Below, in pieces: positions 9,270 to 18,118 of a stretch of 64,000 bases of DNA; position 1 is the stretch's first letter, and the number at the start of each line of letters is the position of its first letter. A program made the translations under genes and the position numbers. The notes under the pieces were generated by a model, which searched no databases, was not told where the DNA came from, and was given only the letters and a program-made list of their open reading frames with translations. This DNA comes from Rhizohabitans arisaemae (GTDB lineage Bacteria > Actinomycetota > Actinomycetes > Streptosporangiales > Streptosporangiaceae): NCBI RefSeq assembly GCF_025996515.1, contig NZ_BLRH01000035.1:310001-374000 (forward strand). The letters run 5' to 3'.

Positions 9270-11381
9270 GTGGAAGATCTGGAAAGTCTCGTTATCGCCA
9301 GGCGGCTACGGGTTGCGATCGACGAACCCGCCGACTCCGCGCCCGGGTGGGGGGAGGTGGCCGCGCGCCAGCTTGACGCCGCACTGTTGAGCGTCGGCTT
9401 CAAGTGCTCGGCGGCCCTGCTCGAACGCCTGTCGCGGTTGCCCGGTGAGACCGTGGTCGACCTCGGCGTACGGGTCCTGGCCACCGTGCGCGGCCTGGTC
9501 GGCGACCACGTCCGGCACAACGCGTACTTTCTCGACTTCCCCAAGAACGTGCCGGACACCCTGGAGTTCTGGATCGGCCTGCTCAGCGAGGCCATGCTGG
9601 ACCCGGTCGCCGCCGCGCGTGTCCAGCCGGCGACGCTCAACCTGCTGACCCTGCCCGGATACGGCGAGTACCGGCATGCCTACACCGACCTGCTGGCCGC
9701 GCACGCCGAACTGATCCCGCTGGCCGGGGACCGGGTGACCGTGCTGGAGCTGGGCGGGAGCCTGGAGGACGAGGCGCGGGAGCTCTACTTCTCGCTGGCC
9801 TGTTCCGAGGTGCCGCTCGCCGTCGAGGATCTGGCGGCGTTGCGTGCCCTGGCCACGTTCTGCGCCGATCAGCCGGAGCGCATCCCCGTTCGGGAGAACC
9901 GCGCCGTCATCAACGAGGTACGGCTGGCTGCGGGTCAATCGTTGCTGGTGGACACGGTGACCGACGTGCTCAGGCTCGCCTGCGGCGCCTCCGGCGGTGA
10001 CGTCACGCTGGCCGTCCAGACCAGGTTCCGCTCGTTCCGCCGCGCCGAGCGCCGTACCCTGCTGCAGGCCCTGGACGCCGTCGCCACCCCGGCCAAACTC
10101 GGTGACGTAGCCCGTCACCGGGAGCAGTGGAAGCGGCTGGGCGAGCGGCTGCATCCCCACGAGTATCCTGCGTTCCCGCAGGCCGCCCAGGTCTTCGAGG
10201 TGGCCAGAGGGGTGCGCAAGGCCCAAGGTTTCGACAGCCGTGTCGAGGCCGCCCTGTCGGCGGGCCGCGTCGACGACGCCGTCAAGCTGCTGGAGAAGGC
10301 GCCCGGTGCGCTGCTCCGCCGCCTTGACCACCTGCTGCGGACCGGTTCTTCCGCGTCGGCCGTGCTGGGCGCCGTGGAGAGAGCCGTGGCCGGAGCCTCG
10401 GGCCGTGTCCTGCTGTCGTTGCGCGAGCACCTGCTGAACCGGCTCGCCCCCGAAGCCGGCCGGGTCTTCGTCAACCGGTTCGCACGGGCGTGGGTGGCAC
10501 CCGACCACCGCTCGCCGCTTGAGCCGGAGCCGCTGACGTGGGCGCTCTCGGTCCTGGACGAGGAGATCACCCGCCGCCTTCCCGACCTGGGCGAGCTGAT
10601 CGTCGATCCCGATGTCCTCGACGTCGCCCTCCCGCTGTCCGGCAAGGCCGTCGCACCCGGGCTCGGTATGCTGCCCCGCGGTTCGCTTTCCCGGGTGGAC
10701 GGCGGGCTGCTCAGGTTCTTCGTCCATTGGCGGCAAACCGCGAGGCGGACCGACTACGACCTGTCGGCGCTCATGCTCGACGCTTACTACGCCGATGCGC
10801 AGCACGTCTCGTGGACGAATCTCACCAACGGCTACGCCACGTACTCCGGTGACATCACCACGGCGCAGGACGGAGCTTCGGAGTTCATCGACATCCGTCT
10901 TGCCGACGTGACCCGGTCCATCGTGATTCCCCAGGTTCACATCTACTGCGGGGAGGCGTTCGGCCAGGCCGCCGAGGCGTTTTTCGGGTACATGACCAGG
11001 GAGGCCGAGCAGGAGGGCAGGCCGTTCGAGCCGCGCACCGTACGGATGAAATCCGACCTGCGCGGGTCCGGCCGGGTTGCCCTCCCGCTCGTCTTTCTCC
11101 GGGGTGACGACGGCGAATGGCGGGTGAAATGGCTGCACCTCTATTTGCCGGGGCGCACCGACTTCAACCGGGTGGAGGTCAGCCGGGCCACCACCTCCCT
11201 GCTGGTGCGTTCGATGGTGGAACGCGACTACCTGCGGGTTCGCTACCTGGTCGACCTGCTGGGCCGGAAGGCGTCATCGGGCGGGCACACCACCTACATC
11301 GGGTTGGAGGCTCCGGCCGATCCGCCACCGGGATCCCGGGTGTACACGCCGGGGACGCTGCACGAACTGATCCCCGCCTGA
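9270..11381 (+). CDS. TerD-domain protein, SCO0854/MXAN_6230-like, RING lost
   Basis: A 703-residue protein. The N-terminal ~450 residues are helical. The C-terminal part (about 480-650) resembles a TerD beta-sandwich: DYDLSALMLDAYY, then SGDITTAQDGASEFIDIRLADV and VHIYCGEAFGQAAEAFFGYM. From memory the closest family is SCO0854/MXAN_6230, which normally carries a RING-type Cys/His cluster after the first ~100 residues. Here that stretch (MLDPVAAARVQPATLNLLTL) has no Cys cluster, so the RING seems to be missing. TerD proteins are linked to tellurite, phage and stress phenotypes, but the activity is not established. GTG start at 9270, 83 bases after the CRISPR array. Confidence 0.7.
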   Translation: MEDLESLVIARRLRVAIDEPADSAPGWGEVAARQLDAALLSVGFKCSAALLERLSRLPGETVVDLGVRVLATVRGLVGDHVRHNAYFLDFPKNVPDTLEFWIGLLSEAMLDPVAAARVQPATLNLLTLPGYGEYRHAYTDLLAAHAELIPLAGDRVTVLELGGSLEDEARELYFSLACSEVPLAVEDLAALRALATFCADQPERIPVRENRAVINEVRLAAGQSLLVDTVTDVLRLACGASGGDVTLAVQTRFRSFRRAERRTLLQALDAVATPAKLGDVARHREQWKRLGERLHPHEYPAFPQAAQVFEVARGVRKAQGFDSRVEAALSAGRVDDAVKLLEKAPGALLRRLDHLLRTGSSASAVLGAVERAVAGASGRVLLSLREHLLNRLAPEAGRVFVNRFARAWVAPDHRSPLEPEPLTWALSVLDEEITRRLPDLGELIVDPDVLDVALPLSGKAVAPGLGMLPRGSLSRVDGGLLRFFVHWRQTARRTDYDLSALMLDAYYADAQHVSWTNLTNGYATYSGDITTAQDGASEFIDIRLADVTRSIVIPQVHIYCGEAFGQAAEAFFGYMTREAEQEGRPFEPRTVRMKSDLRGSGRVALPLVFLRGDDGEWRVKWLHLYLPGRTDFNRVEVSRATTSLLVRSMVERDYLRVRYLVDLLGRKASSGGHTTYIGLEAPADPPPGSRVYTPGTLHELIPA

Positions 11382-11394
11382 TACGTTGAGTCCG

Positions 11395-11880
11395 CGAGGC
11401 CATGGGAGGGCTTCCTTCTCACCTGCGATCTGCTATTAGTTCTTCCGCTATCCTCGTGTTCCGGTCGTGAGGCCATTTGAGAGCTTCCTTCTCTCTTGGT
11501 TTCTCACCAAGTAGCCCCAGAGGGCTGCTAGACAGCTCTCGAGCTTTCCTCACGACCGCCAATACGATGACCTCGCAGGAAGGCTTCCTTCCCGCTGGCG
11601 AGCCTGAGTATTCTTGCGTTTCGGTCGTGAGGCCATTCGAGGGCTTCCTTCTCCCTTGGTTTCGAGCCAGGAAAATAAGCCTGCCCTGCGGGGTGGGCTT
11701 AACGAGCTAGCTCTTGTGCCTTCCTCACGACCGGCCGATACGGTGATTCGCCATGGGAGGGCTTCCCCTTTTGGCGTACCCTGGCGTTCCGGTCGTGAGG
11801 CCATTTGGGGGCTTCCTTCTGCCGAGGGCCCCTGGGTCACACCAATAGCTCCCGAGCCTTCCTCGCGACCGGCCCATGCC
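11395..11880. repeat. Three imperfect ~170-bp tandem repeats with inverted arms
   Basis: A non-coding block built of alternating sub-elements. GGTCGTGAGGCC occurs at 11463, 11623 and 11791; its reverse CCTCACGACC (CCTCGCGACC in the last copy) occurs at 11548, 11723 and 11861, so each unit could fold into a long hairpin of about 80-110 bases. GCTTCC follows each arm (11410, 11483, 11583, 11643, 11761, 11811), giving periods of 160-178 bases. The interiors differ strongly between copies while the arms are kept. An open frame runs through the block into the next gene, but its translation is not protein-like. Not a CRISPR: units are too long and interiors are not uniform. Confidence 0.8.
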
Positions 11881-12138
11881 GTGGAGGCGCGTCGGTGGCA
11901 GCGGCCGATCCGAGCACAGGCCGGTTTTCCGAGGCCCCGGCTTTCTTCAAGCCGTCCGGAGTCGCTGAATCGAAGCGCGGCAAGGCGGGTGCAACCATCC
12001 TGCAGGGGCGGTCCGGGAGGCTCGCATGGGTCGCCGACCTGGGGCATCTCGGCACCGGAGCGTGATCTACGTCTCGCGTTGAACACGCGGCGTATCGATA
12101 CCTCTACGGTGTCCTCCATGAACTTTCTAGGGGGTTAT

Positions 12139-13248
12139 GTGAACAACCGGATTCTGCTCGCCGGAGCGTCCGGAGTCGCGGTGGCGCTTGGGCTCACCGC
12201 ACCCGCCGTGGCGGAGTCGGGTGCGGCGCCGGTCGTCACCGTCGTCGCCAAGGGTTTCGACAACCCCCGAGGCCTCGCCTTCGGCCCGGACGGGTCGCTC
12301 TACGTGGCTGAAGCCGGCAGTGGCGGAACCGGTAAGTGCGCGACCACCGACATCGGGGCGAAATTCTGCTTCGGAGACTCGGGCAAGGTCACCGCGGTCA
12401 AGGGCGGGAAGAAGAGGGCGGTCGGGGTGGGGCTGCCCTCCATCGGCGCCGCCGGAATCGGTTTCGGGCCGGAGGACGTGACCTTCAACAAGGACGGCGA
12501 TCTGCTGGTCACGATCGGGCTGGGCGGCCCTCCGGCGTACCGGGCGAAGTTCGGCACGGACGGGCAGGGCCTGGGCACACTCGTCAACCTCAGCCAGGAC
12601 GGGAGGGTGACCCCGCTTGCCGACCTGGTGGCTTACGAAGGGAAGCACAACCCCGACCGCAGAGATCAGGGGAGCATCGTCGACTCCTCCCCGTACGGCG
12701 TCGCGGCCACCCCGGACGGCGGCGCACTCGTGGTCGACACCAACGCGAACGCCGTGATCCGCTCCAAGCCCGGCGGGGTGCTGTCGACCCGCGCGGTCTT
12801 CCCCGCCCGGCAGTCGTATGCGCCGGAGGGCTACCCGCTGCCCGGCGGCGGATCGGCGCCGTCTGGGATCACCCGGGGCCCCGACGGCCAGTACTACGTC
12901 ACCGAGCAGGGCGGACCCTTCCTCAAGCCGGGTTCGGCCAGGGTCTTCCGGATGGGTGCTTACAGCGGCACGCCGCAGACGGTCGTGCGCGGCTTCACCT
13001 CGATCACCGACATCGCGTTCGACAAGCAGAAGCGGATGATTTTGCTCGCCTCGGTCGGCCCGCTCCCCTCGAACCTGCAGCCGAAGAGCACCTTGTACCG
13101 GATCGAGCCGAACGGCACGCGTACCCAGTTGCTCAAGCCGGGGACGCTCACCTCTCCGCTGGGCATCACGGTCGGCCCCGACGGTGCGATCTATGTCACC
13201 AACAAGGCGCTGGGCAGGTCCGGCGAGGTGCTCCGCGTCAAGGTCTGA
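12139..13248 (+). CDS. Secreted ScyD/ScyE-family beta-propeller protein
   Basis: About 369 residues with an export signal (NNRILLAGASGVAVALGL, cleavage near APAVAES). Repeated propeller strands follow: FDNPRGLAFGPDGSLYVAEAG, FGPEDVTFNKDGDLLVTIG, YGVAATPDGGALVVDT, SGITRGPDGQYYVTEQ and LGITVGPDGAIYVTNKA. This is the ScyD/ScyE-type NHL-like pattern; its physiological role in actinomycetes is not known to me. I chose GTG 12139 because AGGGGG lies about four bases upstream and the signal peptide begins there; ATG 12118 is in frame but lacks a site. A strong terminator hairpin follows the stop. Confidence 0.8.
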   Translation: MNNRILLAGASGVAVALGLTAPAVAESGAAPVVTVVAKGFDNPRGLAFGPDGSLYVAEAGSGGTGKCATTDIGAKFCFGDSGKVTAVKGGKKRAVGVGLPSIGAAGIGFGPEDVTFNKDGDLLVTIGLGGPPAYRAKFGTDGQGLGTLVNLSQDGRVTPLADLVAYEGKHNPDRRDQGSIVDSSPYGVAATPDGGALVVDTNANAVIRSKPGGVLSTRAVFPARQSYAPEGYPLPGGGSAPSGITRGPDGQYYVTEQGGPFLKPGSARVFRMGAYSGTPQTVVRGFTSITDIAFDKQKRMILLASVGPLPSNLQPKSTLYRIEPNGTRTQLLKPGTLTSPLGITVGPDGAIYVTNKALGRSGEVLRVKV

Positions 13249-13268
13249 CGGTCCGGATTCCCATCTTC

Positions 13269-13302
13269 ACGGCCCTCGCCGACTCCGGTCGGCGGGGGCC
13301 GT
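13269..13302 (+). terminator. Hairpin terminator after the ScyD/ScyE-like gene
   Basis: A 15-bp stem (ACGGCCCTCGCCGAC paired with GTCGGCGGGGGCCGT, one G-T wobble) closes a TCCG tetraloop, 20 bases after the stop codon. There is no long T run, as is usual in high-GC actinomycetes. Confidence 0.75.
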
Positions 13303-13614
13303 CTCATGGCCGGTGCCGAGTCACAGCGTGACGTTCCTGCTGGACGTGTTCAGAGCCAGGGTACGGGCGGCGCACGCTCCAGAAGCGTTTGACCACCCCG
13401 TCGACTGGAACATCTGTTGCACCACGTGAACCGGGTCCATCGGCCGGCTCCGAGGCGGCGTCCCGTGCCCGTAGGCCGGCATGGGCGACCTGGACTCGGG
13501 TGCACGGCGGGGTGCATGTCGAGAATGCGTGGCCGGCTCCGTCTAACACGTGAACACACCGAAGGGCGACCCGCGATCGGTGACCACGATGGGCGGGAGA
13601 GGAAGGAGCGGGCG

Positions 13615-14019
13615 ATGGCCAGGTACATCCTGCTGACCAGGTACGACGACGACGCCGGTGCGGGGCTGATGTCGGGGTGGGATCCCGGCGACGTGGCCGC
13701 GCACCTGGACTACCTGCGCAGGCTCAACCAGGAGCTGATCGAGAGCGGGGAGCTGGTGGACATGCAGGCGCTGGCCGGGACGGACCTGGCCAGGACGGTG
13801 GTCTCCGGAGGCCCTGGCGGCCAGGTGGTCACCGACGGGCCCTACGGCGAGGCCAAGGAGGTGCTGGCGGGGTACCAGCTGGTCGACGTGGAGTCCGAGG
13901 GGCGGGCGATCGAGATCGCGGCGCTGGTGTCGGCGGTGCCGGGGCCGGGGGGTGCGCCGCTGCGCAAGCGGATCGAGGTGCGCCGGCTGATGGACGACCT
14001 GCCGGACGGCGACCTGTGA
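13615..14019 (+). CDS. YCII/DGPF-domain protein, partner of ECF42 sigma factor
   Basis: A 134-residue single-domain YCII-related protein with the signature DGPYGEAKEVLAGYQLV in the middle and RYILLTRYDDDAG at the N-terminus. DGPF proteins are encoded beside ECF42-group sigma factors and are thought to act with them; here the pair is complete. ATG 13615 follows the purine-rich GGAAGGAGCGGG. The stop codon overlaps the GTG start of the sigma gene (GTGA), so translation is probably coupled. The frame is open upstream to 13417, but that part lacks family similarity. Confidence 0.88.
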   Translation: MARYILLTRYDDDAGAGLMSGWDPGDVAAHLDYLRRLNQELIESGELVDMQALAGTDLARTVVSGGPGGQVVTDGPYGEAKEVLAGYQLVDVESEGRAIEIAALVSAVPGPGGAPLRKRIEVRRLMDDLPDGDL

Positions 14020-15251
14020 CGGTGGCCGCACGGATCGAGGACCTGCTGCGCGAACTGGCGCCGCAGGTCCTCAGCGCGGTGGTGCGGGGCGACGGCGACT
14101 TCGACGCCGCCGAGGACGCCGTACAGGAGGCGCTGCTGGCCGCCGCCGTGCACTGGCCGGCCGAGGGCCTGCCGGACAACCCGCGCGGCTGGCTCGTTCA
14201 GACCGCCGTGCGGCGGCTGACCGACCGGTACCGAAGCGAGGCGGCGCGGCGGCGCCGGGAGGAGTGCGTCGCACTGCGCGAGGTGCCCGGCGCCGAGCCG
14301 GTGCAGCGGGACGACACGTTGGTGCTGCTGTTCACGTGCTGCCATCCGGCGCTGACCCCCGCTTCCTCCGTCGCGCTGACGCTGCGCGCCGTCGCCGGGC
14401 TGACCACCGCGGAGATCGCACGGGCGTTCCTGGTGCCGGAGGCGACGATGGCGCAGCGGATCAGCCGGGCCAAGCAGAAGATCAAGGCATCCGGCACGGG
14501 GTTCCGGATGCCGGCTCCCGAGGAGTTCGGGGCGCGGCTGGGGTCCGTCCTGCACGTGCTGTACCTGCTGTTCAACGAGGGCTACGCCAGCAGCGCCGGC
14601 ACCGACCTGCACCGTACGGACCTGTCCGGCGAGGCGATCCGCCTGACCAGGGCGCTGCATGCGATGCTGCCCGGGCACGGCGAGGTCACCGGGCTGCTGG
14701 CGCTGATGCTGCTGAACGACGCCCGTCGCCCGGCCCGCACCGGCGAGTACGGTGAGCTGATCCCGCTGGCCGACCAGGACCGGACCCGGTGGGACCGGGC
14801 GGCGATCGCCGAGGGGGTGCGGCTCGCCGCGACCGCGATGTCGGGCGGCGTGGTCGGCGAGTACCAGCTGCAGGCCGCGATCGCCGCGCTGCACGACGGC
14901 GCCGAACGCGCCGCCGACACCGACTGGCCGCAGATCCTGGGCCTGTACGGCCTGCTGGAGCAGCTGACCGGCAATCCGATGGTGACGCTGAACCGGGCCG
15001 TCGCCGCAGCCATGGTGCACGGCCCGCAAGCCGGACTGGACCTGCTGGCGCCGCTGCGGGAGCGGCTGGCCGGCCACCACCGGCTGGCCGCGGTCCGCGG
15101 GCATCTGCTCGACATGCTCGGCGACACCGAGGCGGCAGCGGCCGACTACCGCGCGGCCGCGGCCAGGACCACCAGCGAGCCGGAGCGCAACTACCTGATC
15201 ACTCAGGCGGCCAGACTCAGCAAGCCGCACCCCACGTCCGAATCCGGTTAG
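14016..15251 (+). CDS. ECF42-type RNA polymerase sigma factor with TPR-like C-terminus
   Basis: A 411-residue sigma factor, about twice the length of a minimal ECF. Region 2 is at about residues 10-75 (FDAAEDAVQEALLAA, NPRGWLVQTAVRRLTDRYRS). Region 4 is at about 105-160 (LLFTCCHPALTPASSVALTLRAVAGLTTAEIARAFLV). The long C-terminal extension (VLYLLFNEGYASS, then helical repeats such as NPMVTLNRAVAAAMVHGP) is typical of ECF42 and replaces an anti-sigma factor as the likely control element. It overlaps the upstream DGPF gene by four bases. Confidence 0.92.
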   Translation: MTVAARIEDLLRELAPQVLSAVVRGDGDFDAAEDAVQEALLAAAVHWPAEGLPDNPRGWLVQTAVRRLTDRYRSEAARRRREECVALREVPGAEPVQRDDTLVLLFTCCHPALTPASSVALTLRAVAGLTTAEIARAFLVPEATMAQRISRAKQKIKASGTGFRMPAPEEFGARLGSVLHVLYLLFNEGYASSAGTDLHRTDLSGEAIRLTRALHAMLPGHGEVTGLLALMLLNDARRPARTGEYGELIPLADQDRTRWDRAAIAEGVRLAATAMSGGVVGEYQLQAAIAALHDGAERAADTDWPQILGLYGLLEQLTGNPMVTLNRAVAAAMVHGPQAGLDLLAPLRERLAGHHRLAAVRGHLLDMLGDTEAAAADYRAAAARTTSEPERNYLITQAARLSKPHPTSESG

Positions 15252-15571
15252 CCCGAGCCGGCCGCACGGGACGCCGTCGACTCGGCTCCGGAAGGCCACG
15301 AGTGCGCCCGTACCTGCGGCAAGAGCGTCGGTCGCTCGGCCGTCGCCGACTTCGCCATGGCCTCGACGGCCGTGCGGCCGCATGGCCTGGGCGCCGACCT
15401 GCGTGACATCGCCGCACAGTTTGCCGTCATCCACGGCGCGCCGAGAAGGGGAAACACCCTCGGCCGCCGCGTGCGCCCCGCGATCACGGTGCCATGGCGC
15501 AGCCGACACTCAGGGCCGACGCACATTTTCTGGATTCTCCGCTATCGCTACGGGATCCCTTCCCGGCCAGG

Positions 15572-15640
15572 GTCAATCTGGGTTGACAATCATGGGTGGG
15601 TCAACCTAGATTGACCCTCAGGAAGTCAACTATCGTTGAC
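15572..15640 (+). promoter_or_regulatory. Promoter covered by three 16-bp GTCAAY-N4-RTTGAC palindromes
   Basis: Palindromes lie at 15572-15587, 15600-15615 and 15625-15640, centres 28 and 25 bases apart, ending four bases before the start of the small HTH gene. A -35-like TTGACA (15583-15588) and a -10-like TAGATT (15607-15612), 18 bases apart, fall inside the first two palindromes. A dimeric repressor bound there would block polymerase. Autoregulation by the HTH protein is the simplest guess. Confidence 0.7.
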
Positions 15641-15643
15641 CCC

Positions 15644-15880
15644 ATGGACGGAGATCTTGTGATGTTGGTGGCGACGGCGGACGGCGACGACCCGGAGCGG
15701 GCCCTGCGGGCCACGGTGGAGCTGCGTCGCCAGGTCGACCGCTTGGAGGCGGTTCAGGTACGGCGGGCTCGCAACCGGGGAATGTCCTGGGTGCAGATCG
15801 CCCAGGCGCTCGGCGTCACCAAGCAGGCGGTGCACAAGAAGTACGGCGGAGGCCGTGGCCTGTTCGCGTCCGGCGGCTAG
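15644..15880 (+). CDS. Small helix-turn-helix DNA-binding protein
   Basis: A 78-residue protein. The first half is helical (ERALRATVELRRQVDRLEAVQVRRAR) and the second holds an HTH (MSWVQIAQALGVTKQAVHKKYGG). Related small regulators in actinomycetes often precede a Clp-N-domain gene; here an ABC transporter follows instead. ATG 15644 sits directly after the third operator palindrome, leaving almost no leader, so the transcript may be short-leadered. The same frame is open upstream to an ATG at 15596, inside the operators, which I reject. Confidence 0.8.
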   Translation: MDGDLVMLVATADGDDPERALRATVELRRQVDRLEAVQVRRARNRGMSWVQIAQALGVTKQAVHKKYGGGRGLFASGG

Positions 15881-16009
15881 CCTCCGCGGGTCCGGCTTTC
15901 GCACGGTCGTCGTCGACCTAGGTAGCCACCTGGGCTAACCAAAGTCGACAAAAGCCGCACAGGCGCCGTTTCGTGGAACCGGTCGGCGGAGAGGAACGTT
16001 TAAACGATC

Positions 16010-17860
16010 ATGAAATCCGCGCCCAGACCGTCTTCCCTGCGCCTGCTGCTGGCCAGAGTCCGACCGCACCGGAAGATGCTGATCCTCGGCGGGGTGCTCG
16101 GCTTCGTCGGCTCGATGGCCGGGCTCGCCCAGCCCTACCTCGCCAAGCTGGCGGTGGACGCGTTCCAGAACAAGGAGTCGCTGACCGGCCCCCTGCTCAC
16201 CCTCACCGCGCTGGTCCTGGGCGGCGCGGTGGTCGGGGCGCTTTCGGCCTACGTTTTGGAACGGACGGCCGAGAGTGTCGTCCTGGCCGCACGGACGGGT
16301 CTGGTCGGCCGGATCCTGCGCCTGCGCATCGCCGACACCGACCGCCTCAAGCCCGGCGACCTGCTCTCCCGGGTCACCGCGGACACCACGTTGCTGCGGA
16401 GCGTCTGCACCAACGGGCTCACCGAGGCGTTCACCGCCACCGTCACCCTGATCGGCGCCGTCATCATGATGGTGATCATGGATGCGGTCCTTCTCCTGGT
16501 CACCCTGGGGGTCCTGGTCGTCATCGGGGCGGCCACGGCACTCGTCCTCCCGAAGATCAAGCGAGCCACCGAGGAGGCGCAGACCGCCGTCGGGGAGATG
16601 AGCTCGGTGCTGGAGCGCGCCGTCGGGGCGCTTCGCACGGTCAAGGCGAGCGGGGCCGAGACGCGGGAGATCGCCACCGTGGAGGGGGCGGCCCGGCTCG
16701 CCTGGTCCCGCGGCCTCAAGGTCGCGGGCTGGGAGTCGATCGCCGGTACGGCCACCTGGCTCTCGATCCAGCTGGCGTTCCTCGCGGTGCTCGGGGTCGG
16801 CGGGGCCCGCGTCGCGAACGGGTCGATGGAGGTCTCCTCCCTCGTCGCCTTCCTGCTCTACCTGTTCTATCTGACCGGTCCGCTCGCCCAGATCATCGGC
16901 GGGGCGACCATGCTGCAGACCGGCCTCGCCGCCATCGACCGGATCAGGGAGATCGAAGACCTTCCGGTCGAGCCCGCCTCGGCGGACTCCTTCGGCGAAG
17001 TGCCCGGTCCGCAGCGCCGTACCGCAGCCGGTGGGACGCCGAGCGCATCGGACGGCACCGTCCCGGCCGGTACGGCGCCGAGCACGCCGGACACGCCCGC
17101 CTCGGTCGGCTTCGACCGGGTGTCGTTCCAGTACGGCGACGATCGCAGCCCCGCGCACACCGATGTCAGCTTCACCGCCCACTCCGGCGGCATGACCGCG
17201 CTGGTCGGCCCCTCCGGTGCGGGCAAATCCACTGTCTTCGCGCTCCTTGAGCGCTTTTACGAGGTGAACGACGGTGTGATCGCCGTCGACGGCAGGGACG
17301 TGCGGGACTGGCCGCTGGACGAACTCCGCGCCACGATCGGATACGTCGAACAGGATGCGCCCATTCTGGCCGGGACGCTCCGCGACAACCTCGTCTTCGC
17401 GGCCCAGGACGCCACCGAGGAACAGATCCGGGAGGTCGTGGCCAGGACCCGGCTGACCGACCTGATGGACCGCCTCCCCGAGGGGCTGGACACCGCGGTC
17501 GGGCACCGGGGCGTGCTGCTGTCGGGCGGGGAGCGCCAGCGGGTGGCGATCGCCCGGGCCCTGCTGCGCAACCCCCGGCTGCTCCTGCTGGACGAGGCCA
17601 CCTCCCAGCTCGACGCGGTCAACGAGCTGGCGCTCCGCGACGTGATCGACGAGGTGGCGGGGAGCACGACCGTGCTCGTCATCGCGCACCGGCTCTCCAC
17701 GGTCACCAGCGCCGACCGGATCGTGGTCTTCGACGCGGGACGGGTCCGGGCCGAGGGGACCCACGAGGAGCTGCTCGGCTCGGACGAGCTCTACCGGGAG
17801 CTCGCCGCCACCCAGTTCCTCATCGGCGACGACGACCTCACCCCGGTGCCCTCGTCCTGA
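16010..17860 (+). CDS. ABC exporter with fused permease and ATPase domains
   Basis: A 616-residue half-transporter that probably works as a homodimer. The membrane domain (about residues 1-310) has six segments. The nucleotide-binding domain (about 365-600) shows Walker A GPSGAGKST, signature LSGGERQRVAIARAL, Walker B LLLLDEATSQLD and the switch His in VIAHRLSTV. An Ala/Pro/Ser/Thr-rich linker (about 325-365) separates them. Substrate unknown; the type is multidrug/lipid exporter-like. ATG 16010 follows GGAGAGG at somewhat long spacing. Confidence 0.92.
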   Translation: MKSAPRPSSLRLLLARVRPHRKMLILGGVLGFVGSMAGLAQPYLAKLAVDAFQNKESLTGPLLTLTALVLGGAVVGALSAYVLERTAESVVLAARTGLVGRILRLRIADTDRLKPGDLLSRVTADTTLLRSVCTNGLTEAFTATVTLIGAVIMMVIMDAVLLLVTLGVLVVIGAATALVLPKIKRATEEAQTAVGEMSSVLERAVGALRTVKASGAETREIATVEGAARLAWSRGLKVAGWESIAGTATWLSIQLAFLAVLGVGGARVANGSMEVSSLVAFLLYLFYLTGPLAQIIGGATMLQTGLAAIDRIREIEDLPVEPASADSFGEVPGPQRRTAAGGTPSASDGTVPAGTAPSTPDTPASVGFDRVSFQYGDDRSPAHTDVSFTAHSGGMTALVGPSGAGKSTVFALLERFYEVNDGVIAVDGRDVRDWPLDELRATIGYVEQDAPILAGTLRDNLVFAAQDATEEQIREVVARTRLTDLMDRLPEGLDTAVGHRGVLLSGGERQRVAIARALLRNPRLLLLDEATSQLDAVNELALRDVIDEVAGSTTVLVIAHRLSTVTSADRIVVFDAGRVRAEGTHEELLGSDELYRELAATQFLIGDDDLTPVPSS

Positions 17861-18118
17861 CTTTTCGGGCACCTGCGGTCCCACCGGGGCGTGGCCGTTT
17901 CACCGGCTGTCGGAGGCGGCCCGACGAGCTCCGGGGGAGGAGATCCGGTCCGGGACCACGGGTACGGTCACCGACGGCCCGGTCGTCGCCCCCCGGTGGG
18001 CCCCCGGGGGTGTCGGGTCATGCGGGCCGCCCGGTCGGGGAGAGCAGGCCGGCGAGGACGTCGGGGGGGCAGAACCGGGCCCGTGGTGAAGCGGGTATGG
18101 CCTGCGGCGGGGTCCCGC

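Noticed and set aside
11395-11880. Second CRISPR-like array
   Set aside because: Units are ~170 bases with inverted arms and variable length; there are no short direct repeats with uniform spacers.
11614-12138. In-frame upstream extension of the ScyD/ScyE-like gene
   Set aside because: It runs through the tandem repeats, is not protein-like and would bury the clear signal peptide that begins at 12139.
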